Below, piece after piece: positions 18,116 to 26,558 of a stretch of DNA of 64,000 nt. The notes beneath the pieces were generated by a model. The model did not search any database. It was not told the origin of the DNA and saw only the letters and a list, made by a program, of their open reading frames with translations. A program made the translations under genes and the position numbers. This stretch comes from Kushneria phyllosphaerae. Its GTDB lineage: Bacteria; Pseudomonadota; Gammaproteobacteria; Pseudomonadales; Halomonadaceae. The stretch covers positions 558,001-622,000 of the forward strand of contig NZ_ONZI01000003.1 in the NCBI RefSeq assembly GCF_900312995.1, read 5' to 3'. Within the stretch, counting starts at the first letter, position 1; every line of letters begins with the position of its first letter.

Positions 18116-19360
18116 TCAGGCCGGCTGGCGGGCGATGATGTCCTCAAAGCCTGCCTCGATCAGCGGCGCCGACACGGGCTTTTGATGCTCGTCGCGCTTT
18201 CGAGTCTGTTCTGCCAGCGCCCAGCGTATGTGTTCACGCACCATGTCGCTGGGCCATGCCAGACGCGCGCGCAGCGCTGAGATGATCTCTTCGCTGAACG
18301 GCGCGTTGCCAAGCCCCACGGCCAGATTGCGCAGCCAGCGCTCATACCCCAGCCGACGGATGGCGCTGCCCTGGGTGTTTTCGAGAAACTCCGGCTCGCT
18401 CCAGTTGAAAAGATCGACCAGCCGCGCGCGGTCCAGCGCATGGCGCGGGGCAAAGTCCTGTTCCCGGGTGGCGCGCGTGAAGCGCGTAAAGGGGCAGACG
18501 AGCTGGCAGTCGTCGCAGCCGAAAACACGATTGCCCATGGCGTGACGGTATTCGAGTGGAATGGGGCCGTGCTTTTCAATGGTGAGATAGGAGATGCAGC
18601 GCCGGGCATCGATCACCTTGTCGTCCACAATGGCGCCTGTCGGGCACCAGGTCTGACATCGCGTACATTTGCCACAGTGGTCGCGCTCAAAGGGTTGATC
18701 CACGGGCAGGGGCAGGTCGGTATAGAGCTCGCCCAGAAAGAACAGCGACCCGGCCTTCGGATTGAGAATCATCGCATTCTTGCCAAACCAGCCGATGCCG
18801 GCCTTTTGGGCCAGCGCGCGCTCCATGACCGGCGCCGAGTCCACGAAGGCGCGAAAGCCGAAGTCACCGATCTCCTTTTGCAGCTTTTGCGCCAGCTGGG
18901 TCAGGCGCTTGCGGATCAGCTTGTGATAGTCACGCCCCAGCGCGTAACGTGCCACGTAGGCACGCTCGGGCTGAGCCAGCACGCGGGTGGTTTCGACCTC
19001 GGGCGGCAGGTAATCCATGCGCACACTGATAATGCGCAGCGTGCCGGGCTCCAGTTCGGCCGGACGGGTCCGTTTGGTCCCGTGACGCGCCATGTAGTCC
19101 ATGTCGCCGTGATAGCCCGCCTCCAGCCATCGATTAAGCCTGGCTTCGTGGGCATCAAGGTCGGTATCGGTGATGCCCAGCTGCTGAAAGCCCAGTTCGC
19201 GTGCCCAGAGCTTCAGCTTCTCTGCCATTTCGGCAGGGTCGAGCGCCCGGCATGCATCAGCCGCTGGCGGCCCGGCATCATCGGGTCGGGCAGTATTGGA
19301 AGCCGCTGTGTTTGAAGCCGCGGTATCTGAAGAAACAGTATCTGAAGAAGCAGGGATCAT
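18116..19360 (-). CDS. queG: Epoxyqueuosine reductase
   Basis: QueG reduces epoxyqueuosine to queuosine in tRNA, using cobalamin and two [4Fe-4S] clusters. Both cluster motifs are present: CGKCTRCQTWCPTG and CDDCQLVCPF. With the ATG at 19360 the protein is 414 residues, about 35 longer than E. coli QueG (about 379). The extra N-terminal part is a low-complexity Ser/Thr/Ala/Asp segment encoded by a 15-bp tandem repeat. An internal ATG at 19228 would give about 370 residues without this segment, but has no clear Shine-Dalgarno, so the true start is open. The gene is divergent from nnr and convergent with orn. Confidence 0.9.
   Translation of the reverse strand: MIPASSDTVSSDTAASNTAASNTARPDDAGPPAADACRALDPAEMAEKLKLWARELGFQQLGITDTDLDAHEARLNRWLEAGYHGDMDYMARHGTKRTRPAELEPGTLRIISVRMDYLPPEVETTRVLAQPERAYVARYALGRDYHKLIRKRLTQLAQKLQKEIGDFGFRAFVDSAPVMERALAQKAGIGWFGKNAMILNPKAGSLFFLGELYTDLPLPVDQPFERDHCGKCTRCQTWCPTGAIVDDKVIDARRCISYLTIEKHGPIPLEYRHAMGNRVFGCDDCQLVCPFTRFTRATREQDFAPRHALDRARLVDLFNWSEPEFLENTQGSAIRRLGYERWLRNLAVGLGNAPFSEEIISALRARLAWPSDMVREHIRWALAEQTRKRDEHQKPVSAPLIEAGFEDIIARQPA
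19293..19352. repeat. Four imperfect 15-bp tandem repeats at the start of queG
   Basis: Units at 19293-19307, 19308-19322, 19323-19337 and 19338-19352 share the plus-strand pattern GTnTnnGAAGnnnnn. Neighbours pair up: the first two carry GAAGCCGC and the last two carry GTATCTGAAGAA. On the minus strand they encode pentapeptides of the SSDTV/SSDTA/ASNTA type. The unit is a multiple of three, so copy-number change would not break the frame. Confidence 0.85.
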
Positions 19361-19611
19361 GGCATTCGAGCCTCGAGGCTCGGTGTGACAGGGCATGAGC
19401 GGTAGCCCGTTTAATGAAAGCGACAGTATGACAGTGCAGATGCCTGCGGCCAAAGGCGCGACCTGTCGCATGAGCGCATGCTTACGATCGGAACCTGCCC
19501 GCGGCAACAGGGTCACAACACTGCCGGTCTGCCCGCGGTAGACGATATATTCAGATGGCCGGCTCGATAAGGCCGCCATCAATGACATGGATGGTCAGGA
19601 AGGAGAACGTC

Positions 19612-21114
19612 ATGGCGGTGAACGCAAGACTTTACAGCGCCCAACAGGTACAGGCACTGGATCAACGCACCGTCGCACAGGGGGTGCCGGGCTTTACCCT
19701 GATGATGCAGGCCGGTCAGGCGGCCCTTGATGAGCTTCTCAAGCGCTGGCCCGAAACCCGGCGTCTGTGCATTCTTTGCGGCAGCGGCAACAACGCCGGA
19801 GACGGGTATGTGATCGCGGCGCTGGCGTATCAAAAGGGTCTGACAGTGAAGGTGTTGGCGCTGCGAACGCCCAACGAGTTGCAGGGGGAGGCGGCTTGCG
19901 CGGTGCATCTTGCCCGCGAAAGCGGCGTGACCATCGACGACTGGCACTCTGGCTTCGAGATCCCGTCTGAAACCGACGTGATAATTGATGCGCTGCTGGG
20001 CACCGGGACCCGCGGTGAAATACGCCCGCCGTTTGATAGCGCCATCGCTTGTATCAACGCCGCACCACAGCCGGTGGTGGCGCTGGATATCCCCTCCGGG
20101 CTGAATGCCGATACGGGGGCGCTGCTGGGCGAGACGGTCGAGGCAGATCTGACGGTGACGTTTATCGCGCGCAAATTCGGTCTTTATACCGGTCAGGCCC
20201 CCGATGTCACCGGTGAGATTGTGCTGGCACCGTTGAGTGTCTCCGAGGCAACGCTTTCAGACAGTGACCATACCGGCGAGCTACTGGTGCCCGAACGGCT
20301 TCAGGCCACGCTGCCCAGGCGTCGACCCACCACCCACAAGGGCGATTGTGGTCATCTGCTGGTGGTGGGTGGTCAGCCCGGTTTTGGCGGTTCGACCATC
20401 ATGAGTGCTGAAACCGCCGCACGACTGGGCGCCGGGCTGGTGAGTCTGGCCACGGCGAGCGTGCACATCCCCCCGGCATTGACGCGCTGTCCGGAAATGA
20501 TGGTCCATGAGGCTCGCAACGGTCTGGATATCGAGGCGCTGATCGACACGGCCACTGCCGTGCTGATCGGCCCGGGTCTGGGGCAGGGCGCCTGGGGGCA
20601 GGGATTGATGCAGGCCGTCATGAGCGCTTCTGGTCCTCGACTGGTAGATGCTGACGGCCTTCATCTGCTGGCGGCAGGATACGCCGGCGAGCGACGTGAC
20701 AATTGGATACTGACGCCCCATCCGGGAGAGGCGGCCATGCTGCTGGGGTGCAGTGTTCCCGAGGTGCAGGCCGATCGCCATCAGGCGGCGCTGGCGCTGC
20801 AGCGTCGCTATGGCGGCGTGATTGTGCTCAAGGGGGCCGGCACTCTGGTGGTCGGCGGTGAAACACCTGCTGAATGCTTTATCAGCCCCTTCGGCAATCC
20901 GGGCATGGCTTCCGGTGGCATGGGCGACGTGCTGGGGGGCATGATTGCCTCGCTGCTGGTGCAGGGGCTCTCACCGCTGGAATCAGCGGCCAGCGGTGTC
21001 CTGATCCATGGGCTGGCCGCCGATGATGCGGTGCGTGACCAGGGAGAGCGTGGCCTGCTGGCAAGCGATCTGGCATGCTACGCGCGCCGTCGCGCTAATC
21101 CCGACAGGCGATAG
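19612..21114 (+). CDS. nnr: Bifunctional NAD(P)H-hydrate epimerase / ADP-dependent dehydratase
   Basis: Nnr repairs hydrated NADH and NADPH: the N-terminal YjeF_N domain epimerises the R and S forms and the C-terminal kinase-like domain dehydrates the S form using ADP. The 500-residue fusion is standard for bacteria. Landmarks are GSGNNAGDGYVIA in the epimerase, GKDxHH-equivalent HKGDCGHLLVVGG at the start of the dehydratase, and GNPGMASGGMGDVL in its nucleotide-binding site. The ATG at 19612 has AGGAG six bases upstream. It heads the run nnr-tsaE-amiB-mutL-miaA-hfq. Confidence 0.95.
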   Translation: MAVNARLYSAQQVQALDQRTVAQGVPGFTLMMQAGQAALDELLKRWPETRRLCILCGSGNNAGDGYVIAALAYQKGLTVKVLALRTPNELQGEAACAVHLARESGVTIDDWHSGFEIPSETDVIIDALLGTGTRGEIRPPFDSAIACINAAPQPVVALDIPSGLNADTGALLGETVEADLTVTFIARKFGLYTGQAPDVTGEIVLAPLSVSEATLSDSDHTGELLVPERLQATLPRRRPTTHKGDCGHLLVVGGQPGFGGSTIMSAETAARLGAGLVSLATASVHIPPALTRCPEMMVHEARNGLDIEALIDTATAVLIGPGLGQGAWGQGLMQAVMSASGPRLVDADGLHLLAAGYAGERRDNWILTPHPGEAAMLLGCSVPEVQADRHQAALALQRRYGGVIVLKGAGTLVVGGETPAECFISPFGNPGMASGGMGDVLGGMIASLLVQGLSPLESAASGVLIHGLAADDAVRDQGERGLLASDLACYARRRANPDRR

Positions 21115-21180
21115 AATGTCATCGACATGACGACCTGCCGATATCGTGGCAGGGCGCTGATCCGTTTAAAGTGGGACAAC

Positions 21181-21666
21181 GTGAGCAAGACAACCATCAT
21201 CCTTGAACCCGGCGATGAAGCCGCACAGGTGGCCATCGGCCGCTGTCTGGCCGAAGCACTGGCGTATCACGGCATCGTGTATCTCAATGGAGAGCTGGGT
21301 GCCGGCAAGACCACCCTGGCCCGCGGCGTGCTCCGCGCGCTGGGCCACGACGGCGCGGTCAAAAGCCCGACCTATACGCTGGTGGAGCCCTATGATCTGG
21401 AAACCGGTCGGGTGTATCACTTTGACCTTTATCGTTTGGGCGATCCCGAAGAGCTCGAGTTCTTGGGGGCGCGTGACATGCTGGCCGACAGGGCGCTGAC
21501 GCTGGTGGAGTGGCCGGTGCGGGGTGAAGGCTGGCTGCCGGCTGCCGATGTTGTCATTACGCTGTCGCTGATGGGCCAGGGACGACGTCTGGTGCTCGAG
21601 GCCGGCAGCGATCATGGGGTGCAGGCCCTGCAACGACTGGCGGTATCGACACGGGACATTTCATGA
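21181..21666 (+). CDS. tsaE: tRNA threonylcarbamoyladenosine biosynthesis ATPase TsaE
   Basis: TsaE is the small ATPase that, with TsaB and TsaD, makes t6A at position 37 of ANN-decoding tRNAs. The Walker A motif is GELGAGKTT, followed by SPTYTLVEPY and HFDLYRLGDPEE, all hallmarks of the family. I choose the GTG at 21181 (161 residues), preceded by GGGA. An ATG at 21127 is in frame but has no Shine-Dalgarno and would add an atypical N-terminus. The gene lies between nnr and amiB, its usual place. Confidence 0.94.
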   Translation: MSKTTIILEPGDEAAQVAIGRCLAEALAYHGIVYLNGELGAGKTTLARGVLRALGHDGAVKSPTYTLVEPYDLETGRVYHFDLYRLGDPEELEFLGARDMLADRALTLVEWPVRGEGWLPAADVVITLSLMGQGRRLVLEAGSDHGVQALQRLAVSTRDIS

Positions 21667-21727
21667 TGGCTTTTAGCCTCGTGTCGAAGATGTCCGCCAT
21701 GAACACCAATACAGTGATAAGGCAGTG

Positions 21728-23200
21728 ATGAAGTTTCCGGCAGCTTTTTTGACCCTTTTTGCCATGATCATGTTGAGTCTCATGGCCACCGCTGCTCAGG
21801 CCGCCCAGCTTGAGGGGCTTCGGCAGTGGACCGACAGTGACGGAACGCGCCTGGTCTTTGATCTTTCAAGCGAAGCCAAGGCCGATGTGTTCACTCTGGA
21901 CAATCCGGCTCGTCTGGTCATCGATCTGACCAATACCACCCTGAACACGAATCTTGGCAGCGCCGTTGACGGACGCGGTCTGGTCAAGGACGTTCGCTCC
22001 GGCGTGCGCGATGGTTCAGACCTTCGCGTGGTCGTGGAGCTGGAGCGCCAGGCCACGCCCAATGCCTTCAAGCTCCCCCCCGGGGGTGGGCACGGCCATC
22101 GGCTGGTGGTCGATCTGGCGCCAGGCAAGGGCGGCAGCGCCTCGAAGGGGGCAAGCGATGGTGATGACCCCATCACGGCCATGATTCAACAGCAGGAGCA
22201 GGCCGCGCGCAGTAAGCTCGCCAGCAGCCGCCCCACGGAAAACCCGAAGGTGGCAGAGCAGGTCAGCAACGAGCCGACGGTCGAGTCACGCCAGAAGGCC
22301 AAGCCGCATCCGCGGCGCGATATCATCGTGGTGGTCGACCCCGGTCACGGCGGCAAGGACCCCGGTGCCTCCGGCCCCGGCGGCACTCATGAAAAGAATG
22401 TGGTGCTGCAGATCGGCCGGCGGGTCAAGGCCAAGCTTGATGCCATGCCCGGGTTCAAGGCCTACCTGACCCGCAGCGACGATACCTTTATTCCGCTTCG
22501 TGGCCGCACGCGTATTGCCCGCAAGCATCACGCCGATTTTTTTGTGTCGGTGCATGCCGATGCCGGCGGTTCCACGTCGCCCCGCGGCACGTCCGTTTAT
22601 GCCCTTTCCCAGCACGGTGCGACGTCCGAGCGAGCCCGCTGGCTGGCACAGAGTGAAAACCGCTCCGATCTTATCGGGGGCGTGGATGGTGATTTGAACC
22701 TTGATGACAAGGATCAGGTGCTGCGTGGCGTGTTGCTGGATCTGAGCATGACCGCCACCGTCAATGATTCGCTGTCTGCCGGTACGGATGTGCTCGGTCG
22801 GGTGTCCAACTTCAACAAGCTGTTCCATTCGCGCGTCGAGCAGGCCGGGTTTGTGGTGCTCAAGTCGCCGGATATCCCCTCGCTGCTGGTCGAGACCGGC
22901 TTTTTGACCAACCCTTCCGAGGAACGTCTGCTCAAGTCTCCGGCGCATCAGGAAAAGCTGGCCAATGCGATCGCCCAGGGCATTCAACAGCACTTCCTGC
23001 GCAGCCCGCCACCCGACAGCCTGCTGGCGTGGCAGCGTGACCAGAACCGCGGTGGCGCGTCCAATGAGTATCGCGTTCGGGCCGGTGATACGCTGTCGGG
23101 AATCGCAGCACAGCAGAACGTGTCACTGGCGGCACTTCGGCAGGTCAACGGTCTGGATACCGATGTACTGCGGCTGGGTCAGGTGCTGACCATTCCCTGA
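21728..23200 (+). CDS. amiB: N-acetylmuramoyl-L-alanine amidase (AmiB type)
   Basis: This periplasmic zinc amidase cuts the stem peptide from septal peptidoglycan during cell separation. The 490-residue precursor has a signal peptide ending near ATAAQAA, an AMIN domain (about 30-130) for envelope targeting, and a linker. An Amidase_3 domain follows at about 195-415, with VVVDPGHGGKDPGA and, further on, FVSVHADA. A C-terminal LysM domain (YRVRAGDTLSGIA) ends the protein. The start is the ATG at 21728 with AAGG five bases upstream; the codon before it is a GTG. This class is activated by EnvC/NlpD-type proteins, not seen in the window. Confidence 0.94.
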   Translation: MKFPAAFLTLFAMIMLSLMATAAQAAQLEGLRQWTDSDGTRLVFDLSSEAKADVFTLDNPARLVIDLTNTTLNTNLGSAVDGRGLVKDVRSGVRDGSDLRVVVELERQATPNAFKLPPGGGHGHRLVVDLAPGKGGSASKGASDGDDPITAMIQQQEQAARSKLASSRPTENPKVAEQVSNEPTVESRQKAKPHPRRDIIVVVDPGHGGKDPGASGPGGTHEKNVVLQIGRRVKAKLDAMPGFKAYLTRSDDTFIPLRGRTRIARKHHADFFVSVHADAGGSTSPRGTSVYALSQHGATSERARWLAQSENRSDLIGGVDGDLNLDDKDQVLRGVLLDLSMTATVNDSLSAGTDVLGRVSNFNKLFHSRVEQAGFVVLKSPDIPSLLVETGFLTNPSEERLLKSPAHQEKLANAIAQGIQQHFLRSPPPDSLLAWQRDQNRGGASNEYRVRAGDTLSGIAAQQNVSLAALRQVNGLDTDVLRLGQVLTIP

Positions 23201-23242
23201 TGAGTCTCTTCATGGTGGCGTTCACAACATCGGAGATCGGCA

Positions 23243-25219
23243 ATGAGTGACCTCACGGCCACCGGAATTCGTCGCATACAGGCGCTGGCCCCGCGCCTGG
23301 CCAACCAGATTGCGGCCGGCGAGGTGGTCGAGCGTCCGTCGTCGGTCGTCAAGGAGCTGGTCGAAAATGCCATCGATGCCGGCAGCTCGCGCATCGAGAT
23401 CGAGCTTGAGTCCGGTGGCAGTCGTCTGATTCAGGTGCGCGATAACGGCTGCGGGATCGAGCACGATGATCTGGGTCTGGCGCTGTCCCGTCACGCGACC
23501 AGCAAGATTACGTCGCTGGATGACCTTGAAGGGGTGGCCAGTCTCGGGTTTCGCGGTGAAGCGCTGGCAGCCACCAGCGCCGTCTCGCGGCTCGAGCTTT
23601 ATTCCAATACCAGCGATGACCCGGTCAATGGCTGGCGCGTGGTGGCGGAAGGACGCGAGATGGCACCGCGTCTGTCGCCGGCGCCACACCCGCGCGGCAC
23701 GACCGTGGCGGTGCGCGATCTCTTTTTCAATACGCCGGCTCGACGCAAGTTCCTGCGTACCGAAAAGACCGAGTTCAACCATGTTGAAGAAGCCTTTCGT
23801 CGCCTGGCACTGTCGCGTCAGGACGTGGATCTGGTACTTAGGCACAATCAAAAAACCGTGCATCAGCTGATGGGCGGTAACAGCCAGGCCGCGATGGAAA
23901 AGCGCATTGCCCAGCTGCTGGGGCGCGGGTTTCTGGACAATGCCATCCATATCGACATGGCTGCGACCGGGCTGGCGCTAAAGGGCTGGGTGGGCCTGCC
24001 TTCTCATACCCGAAGTCAGGCCGACCAGCAGTATTTTTTCGTCAATGGCAGGGTCATTCGGGATCGACTCGTCGCGCACGCTGTACGCCAGGCCTATCGC
24101 GATGTGCTTTTTCACGGCCGTCATCCGGTGTTTGTGCTCTACTTGGATCTTGATGCCCACGGGGTGGATGTCAATGTGCATCCCACCAAGCACGAGGTGC
24201 GCTTTCGAGACGGGCGGCTGGTGCATGACTTTCTGTTCTCGAGCCTGCACAGGGCGCTGGCGGAGGTCCGGCCGAACGGGCATGGCGCCGCAGCGCCCGA
24301 GACGCCTTCAGCGCCGACAGCCCCGGCTCCGCGCTTTGACCAGCAGCGCATGGCGCTTAATGAGGCCCCCGGTGGGGCGACGGTCAGCGGTACCGGCGGT
24401 GGAGAGTCACAGAGCGGGCAATATCGCAGCAGTCGGCCGGGCGAGCAGCAGGTTCGCGAGTTCATGGAGGGCTACCGTGCGCTGCATCCGGACCATGAGG
24501 CTCGGCTGCTGACGTCCCGGGCGCCTGCAGAAGACGACCGGACAACGTCACCGGCGCCTGCAGGTGCCTCATTTCCTCGTGAGAACAGGGTTCAGCAGCA
24601 AACAGCTCCCGAGGGTGTGGTCGATGCGACCCGCGCACCGCCGCTGGGCTACGCCGTGGCGCAGCTTCATGGGGTTTATATTCTGTCGCAGACCGAGCGC
24701 GGCATGGTCGTCGTGGACATGCACGCTGCTCATGAGCGCATCACCTATGAGCGCATGAAAGCGCAGTATCTGGGAGACGGCATCGATACCCAGCCGCTTC
24801 TGGTGCCGGTGTCCATGTCGGTCAGTGAGGTGCAGGTTGAGCTTGCCGAGCGCGAGCAGACAACGATTGAGGCCATGGGCGTGACGCTTGAAGCCGCAGG
24901 GCCCGAGACGCTGCTGATTCGGGAAGTGCCGGCGCTTTTGAAAAACGGCAGCGTGGAGGCGCTGGTGCGCGAAATGCTTGAAGAACTCGAGCGTTATGGG
25001 CGCAGCCAGGTCGTCAAGGATCACCTGTTCGATCTGCTCTCTACCATGGCCTGTCATGGCAGCGTGCGCGCCAACCGGCGCCTGGAGATCGAAGAGATGA
25101 ATGCCCTGCTGCGGGACATGGAGCGCACCGAGCGCAGCGGGCAGTGCAATCACGGCCGCCCCACCTGGACAGAGATGTCGATGCGCGACCTTGACCGTCT
25201 ATTTCTGCGTGGCCAGTAG
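23243..25219 (+). CDS. mutL: DNA mismatch repair protein MutL
   Basis: MutL couples MutS mismatch recognition to strand incision. The 658-residue protein has a complete N-terminal GHKL ATPase: NQIAAGEVVERPSSVVKEL, DNGCGI, and SLGFRGEAL. A variable linker spans about 340-460. The C-terminal domain contains DMHAAHERITYE, a DMHA(X)2E(X)4E form of the metal-binding endonuclease motif, plus ACHGSVRA and QCNHGRPT. This is the Pseudomonas/Neisseria-like type expected to nick DNA itself and not the E. coli type that depends on MutH. It lies in the usual amiB-mutL-miaA order. Confidence 0.96.
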   Translation: MSDLTATGIRRIQALAPRLANQIAAGEVVERPSSVVKELVENAIDAGSSRIEIELESGGSRLIQVRDNGCGIEHDDLGLALSRHATSKITSLDDLEGVASLGFRGEALAATSAVSRLELYSNTSDDPVNGWRVVAEGREMAPRLSPAPHPRGTTVAVRDLFFNTPARRKFLRTEKTEFNHVEEAFRRLALSRQDVDLVLRHNQKTVHQLMGGNSQAAMEKRIAQLLGRGFLDNAIHIDMAATGLALKGWVGLPSHTRSQADQQYFFVNGRVIRDRLVAHAVRQAYRDVLFHGRHPVFVLYLDLDAHGVDVNVHPTKHEVRFRDGRLVHDFLFSSLHRALAEVRPNGHGAAAPETPSAPTAPAPRFDQQRMALNEAPGGATVSGTGGGESQSGQYRSSRPGEQQVREFMEGYRALHPDHEARLLTSRAPAEDDRTTSPAPAGASFPRENRVQQQTAPEGVVDATRAPPLGYAVAQLHGVYILSQTERGMVVVDMHAAHERITYERMKAQYLGDGIDTQPLLVPVSMSVSEVQVELAEREQTTIEAMGVTLEAAGPETLLIREVPALLKNGSVEALVREMLEELERYGRSQVVKDHLFDLLSTMACHGSVRANRRLEIEEMNALLRDMERTERSGQCNHGRPTWTEMSMRDLDRLFLRGQ

Positions 25220-25231
25220 GATGAGTACTTC

Positions 25232-26176
25232 ATGAACAGCACTGCATCGCCACCGCCGGTCATCATGTTGATGGGGCCCACGGCGGTCGGCAAGACCGAT
25301 CTTGCCATCGAGCTGCATGAGCAGCTGGGCGTTGAGCTTGTCAGCGTCGATTCGGCCCTGGTCTACAAGGGGATGGATATCGGGACGGCCAAGCCTTCGG
25401 CGCAGGAGCTTTCCCGGGCCCCCCATCGACTGATCGATATTCGTGACCCCTCCGAGCCCTACTCGGGGGTGGCCTTTCGTGACGATGCGCTTAAGTGTAT
25501 TGAAGACATCACTGCTCGTGGCCGTGTGCCACTGCTGGTCGGCGGGACCATGCTCTATTTCCGTCTGCTGACGGAAGGGGCCGCCGACATGCCTCAGGCA
25601 GATCCTGCCATTCGTCAGGCGCTGGGGGAGCTGCTCGAAAAGGGTGGCCCCCGGGCTCTGCATGATGAGCTGTCCCGAGTGGATCCTGACGCTGCTGCGC
25701 GACTTCATCACAATGATCCTCAGCGCCTGATGCGTGCCCTTGAGGTTTATCGGGCCAGTGGAGAGACACTGACCGCACACTGGGCGCGACAGTCTCCTGT
25801 AACACTGCCGTTTACGCCGCATCCGATTGCGCTGTTGCCGGGGGATCGCAAGCAGCTGCATGAGCGGATCGGTCAGCGTCTTGACAAAATGTTTGCTGAT
25901 GGCTTCGTTGAAGAGGTAGAGCGGCTTCGCGCCCGCGGCGATTTAAGCCCGGATTTACCTTCGATGAAAAGTGTGGGCTATCGTCAGGTGTGGGAAGGAC
26001 TTGATCGCGGTGACGATTGCCCCCAAATGGCGTTCAAGGCGCTGACGGCGACCCGCCAACTGGCCAAGCGCCAGATGACCTGGTTGCGTCGCTGGCCGGG
26101 CGCTCTGCAGCTTGACCCGCAGGATGCCGGGATTGTGCAACGGCTACTGAAAATCGTGCGCGACATCGGCACTTAG
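25232..26176 (+). CDS. miaA: tRNA dimethylallyltransferase
   Basis: MiaA transfers a dimethylallyl group to A37 of tRNAs reading UNN codons, the first step toward ms2i6A. The 314-residue protein starts with the P-loop GPTAVGKTDLA, followed by VSVDSALVYKGMDIGTAKP and LVGGTMLYF. The C-terminal part has the tRNA-binding LPSMKSVGYRQVWE and TRQLAKRQMTWLR segments. The gene begins 12 bases after mutL and precedes hfq, the conserved gammaproteobacterial order. Confidence 0.97.
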   Translation: MNSTASPPPVIMLMGPTAVGKTDLAIELHEQLGVELVSVDSALVYKGMDIGTAKPSAQELSRAPHRLIDIRDPSEPYSGVAFRDDALKCIEDITARGRVPLLVGGTMLYFRLLTEGAADMPQADPAIRQALGELLEKGGPRALHDELSRVDPDAAARLHHNDPQRLMRALEVYRASGETLTAHWARQSPVTLPFTPHPIALLPGDRKQLHERIGQRLDKMFADGFVEEVERLRARGDLSPDLPSMKSVGYRQVWEGLDRGDDCPQMAFKALTATRQLAKRQMTWLRRWPGALQLDPQDAGIVQRLLKIVRDIGT

Positions 26177-26295
26177 CGTAATATGATCGGTTACCAGTGA
26201 GCCTCACTTGAGCCTCCGGGACGTGGATCTTTCTTGCGCTTACAGCAAGTTAAAAACCGATAAACATACAGCAATTAATATTTTGGGAGAGCCAC

Positions 26296-26547
26296 ATGTC
26301 CAAAGGACAATCCCTTCAGGATCCGTATCTGAATATCCTGCGTAAGGAGCGTATCCCCGTCTCCATCTTTCTGGTCAACGGCATCAAGCTTCAGGGCCAG
26401 ATCGAGTCCTTCGATCAATTTGTCATTTTGCTGCGCAATACCGTCAGTCAGATGGTGTACAAGCATGCCATCTCTACTGTCGTTCCGGCGCGTAACGTCC
26501 GTTTACCGGCGCAGGATGCTCCTGCTCCCGGTCAGGAAAGTGAATAG
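26296..26547 (+). CDS. hfq: RNA chaperone Hfq
   Basis: Hfq is a hexameric Sm-like protein that pairs small RNAs with mRNAs. The 83-residue sequence has both Sm motifs: Sm1 around [19 protein letters not shown] and Sm2 around [10 protein letters not shown], with the proximal-face QSLQDPYLN segment. The C-terminal tail after the Sm fold is short (about 15 residues), as in Pseudomonas, whereas E. coli has about 35. A GGGAG Shine-Dalgarno lies just upstream. The 119-base gap after miaA may carry a separate promoter, which I could not define. Confidence 0.97.
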   Translation: MSKGQSLQDPYLNILRKERIPVSIFLVNGIKLQGQIESFDQFVILLRNTVSQMVYKHAISTVVPARNVRLPAQDAPAPGQESE

Positions 26548-26558
26548 AGAGGCGCTGA

